DNA from: Anaerolineales bacterium
Lineage (GTDB): Bacteria; Chloroflexota; Anaerolineae; Anaerolineales; E44-bin32
DNA length: 7,504 bases
Assembly (NCBI GenBank): GCA_030673085.1
Contig: DAOVFE010000076.1
Coordinates: forward strand, 1 to 7,504
Direction: 5' to 3'
Position numbers and translations under genes: made by a program. A model generated the notes under the pieces. It was not told the origin of the DNA and ran no database searches. It saw only the letters and a program-made list of their open reading frames with translations. Below are positions 6,526 through 7,504 of the stretch, piece by piece (position 1 is the first letter of the stretch; each line of letters begins with the position of its first letter).

Positions 6526-7504
6526 CGTTTTGATATACCAATCTTCGGCCAGCGCACAGGCTTTAGATGAGGGATTAGCAGGGTATTGGACGTTTGACGA
6601 GGGCGGCGGATCTACTGCGCTGGATTTTTCAGGTAGCGGGAATGATGGACTTCTAATGAATGACCCGGCCTGGGCCGAGGGAAAGATTAAATATGCTTTG
6701 GATTTCGATGGCGATGATGATTATGTGCAAATCAATGGGCTGTCTTCCTATCAGGATTTCACTATTACCGGATGGATCAAACTAAACGACCAAGCCTCAA
6801 CAGAGCCGAATGACAACAATCTGTTTTTTGAAAAGGATTCCAAAGACGACCGCATTCTAATTCGGCCCAATGGATACTACATCGAATTTAATAGCAGTTA
6901 TGCACAAGGGAGTACGGCTTCCAACGTTAATGAGTGGGTCCATATTGCTATTACTAGAAGCGGTTCTACGGCAACCCTTTACCGGAACGCAGTTTTTATT
7001 AGTGGTTGGGATATCGGTCCAGACCCAGTTGATTTCGCATCCGGGGTAATTGGAGGAAATGGTAAATATTGGTTTAACGGTCTCATCGATGAAGTTCGCA
7101 TCTATAAATATTCCCTCAGCGCAAGCGACATTTCAGAGATCTATGCCTATGAGTTCCCAGACGATGCTATTCCACCTTCCACACCAGAGAATATCAGCGC
7201 TACAGCAACGTCGGCATATAACATCAAACTTAACTGGAATTCTTCCACTGATAACGACCGATTAGCCGGCTATAAAGTCTACCGAAACGGAATGCACATT
7301 AATTCGGTATCGACCACTTGGTACAGCGACTCCGGCCTCGATCCTGGAACCACTTATGGCTATAAGGTATCTGCGTTGGATACGGCCGGAAATGAGTCGG
7401 AATCCAGCATTACGGTTGAAGCAACGACCAGGGCGATCAACACCAGGGATCACCCAAGGTTATACCTGACAGATGAAAAAATCTCATTCTTGCGAAGTAA
7501 GGTA
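6473..7504 (+). CDS. secreted LamG-FN3 protein, probable heparinase II/III-like polysaccharide lyase (5' part)
   Basis: The frame is open from ATG 6473 through the window end (344 codons, no stop), so only the N-terminal part is seen. Residues 1-28 form a signal peptide (K5, hydrophobic core, cleavage near SASA-QA). Residues about 34-228 are a LamG/concanavalin-like domain: GYWTFDEGGG, ALDFDGDDDYVQI, FTITGWIKL, EWVHIAITR and FNGLIDEVRIYKYSLS are its usual landmarks. Residues 234-320 are a fibronectin III domain (PSTPENISATA, W255, GYKVYRNG, YGYKVSALDTAGNES). At 326-341, DHPRLYLTDEKISFLR matches the opening of the alpha-barrel of heparinase II/III-like and DUF4962 lyases, usually written HPRL-h-h-T-x-E-x-h-x-x-L-R. 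The product is inferred to be an extracellular lyase of an acidic polysaccharide; the catalytic region lies beyond the window. Its start overlaps the dockerin remnant in another frame. Confidence 0.75.
   Translation, partial: MNPMKSFLYSICASAMCFVLIYQSSASAQALDEGLAGYWTFDEGGGSTALDFSGSGNDGLLMNDPAWAEGKIKYALDFDGDDDYVQINGLSSYQDFTITGWIKLNDQASTEPNDNNLFFEKDSKDDRILIRPNGYYIEFNSSYAQGSTASNVNEWVHIAITRSGSTATLYRNAVFISGWDIGPDPVDFASGVIGGNGKYWFNGLIDEVRIYKYSLSASDISEIYAYEFPDDAIPPSTPENISATATSAYNIKLNWNSSTDNDRLAGYKVYRNGMHINSVSTTWYSDSGLDPGTTYGYKVSALDTAGNESESSITVEATTRAINTRDHPRLYLTDEKISFLRSKV

Overview
The window reads as part of a bacterial locus for secreted polysaccharide-degrading enzymes. The likely source is a free-living environmental bacterium. 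Chloroflexota (Anaerolineae-like) is my best guess, because the large surface protein carries S-layer-homology (SLH) repeats with a Cys pair (GCS...YCP) and a Pro-Thr-Pro/Ser linker, both common in that phylum. Candidate phyla with similar secreted proteins cannot be excluded. All recognisable genes are on the + strand and are separated by long non-coding stretches.

Layout. (1) 2-139: the last 45 codons of a gene entering from the left, possibly a HAD-like phosphatase. (2) 140-934: about 800 bp without a gene but rich in foldback structure. It holds a 22-bp repeat unit (328-349), two tandem hairpins with CTTG loops (350-387), a nested inverted-repeat element with two mutually exclusive inner hairpins (444-526), and a weak hairpin at 592-640. 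(3) 935-5695: one complete 1586-aa modular secreted protein. In order it has a signal peptide, a clan GH-A glycoside hydrolase barrel, a C-terminal beta domain like those of the DUF4038/GH140 type, a Pro-Thr linker, a concanavalin-like sandwich, an Ig/cadherin-like domain, an unnamed beta domain, three SLH repeats and a seven-repeat beta-propeller. (4) 5696-6093: about 400 bp with overlapping hairpins, one doubtful 35-codon ORF, and the second exact copy of the 22-bp repeat (6069-6090). (5) 6094-6432: a small secreted protein ending in the first half of a type I dockerin; the second half is still legible downstream but interrupted by two in-frame stops. (6) 6473-7504: the start of another secreted enzyme (signal peptide, LamG, fibronectin III, then the opening motif typical of heparinase II/III-like or DUF4962 polysaccharide lyases), cut by the window end.

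The shared theme is extracellular breakdown of a complex, possibly pectic or glycosaminoglycan-like, polysaccharide. The SLH protein would hold a glycosidase at the cell surface, the LamG/FN3 protein would be a lyase, and the dockerin suggests that cohesin-dockerin assembly exists or existed in this lineage. The least explained signals are the 22-bp direct repeat bracketing the large gene, the foldback elements at 350-526, and the place where a decayed dockerin and the signal peptide of the next gene occupy the same DNA in different frames. No CRISPR array, tRNA, rRNA or transposase was seen.
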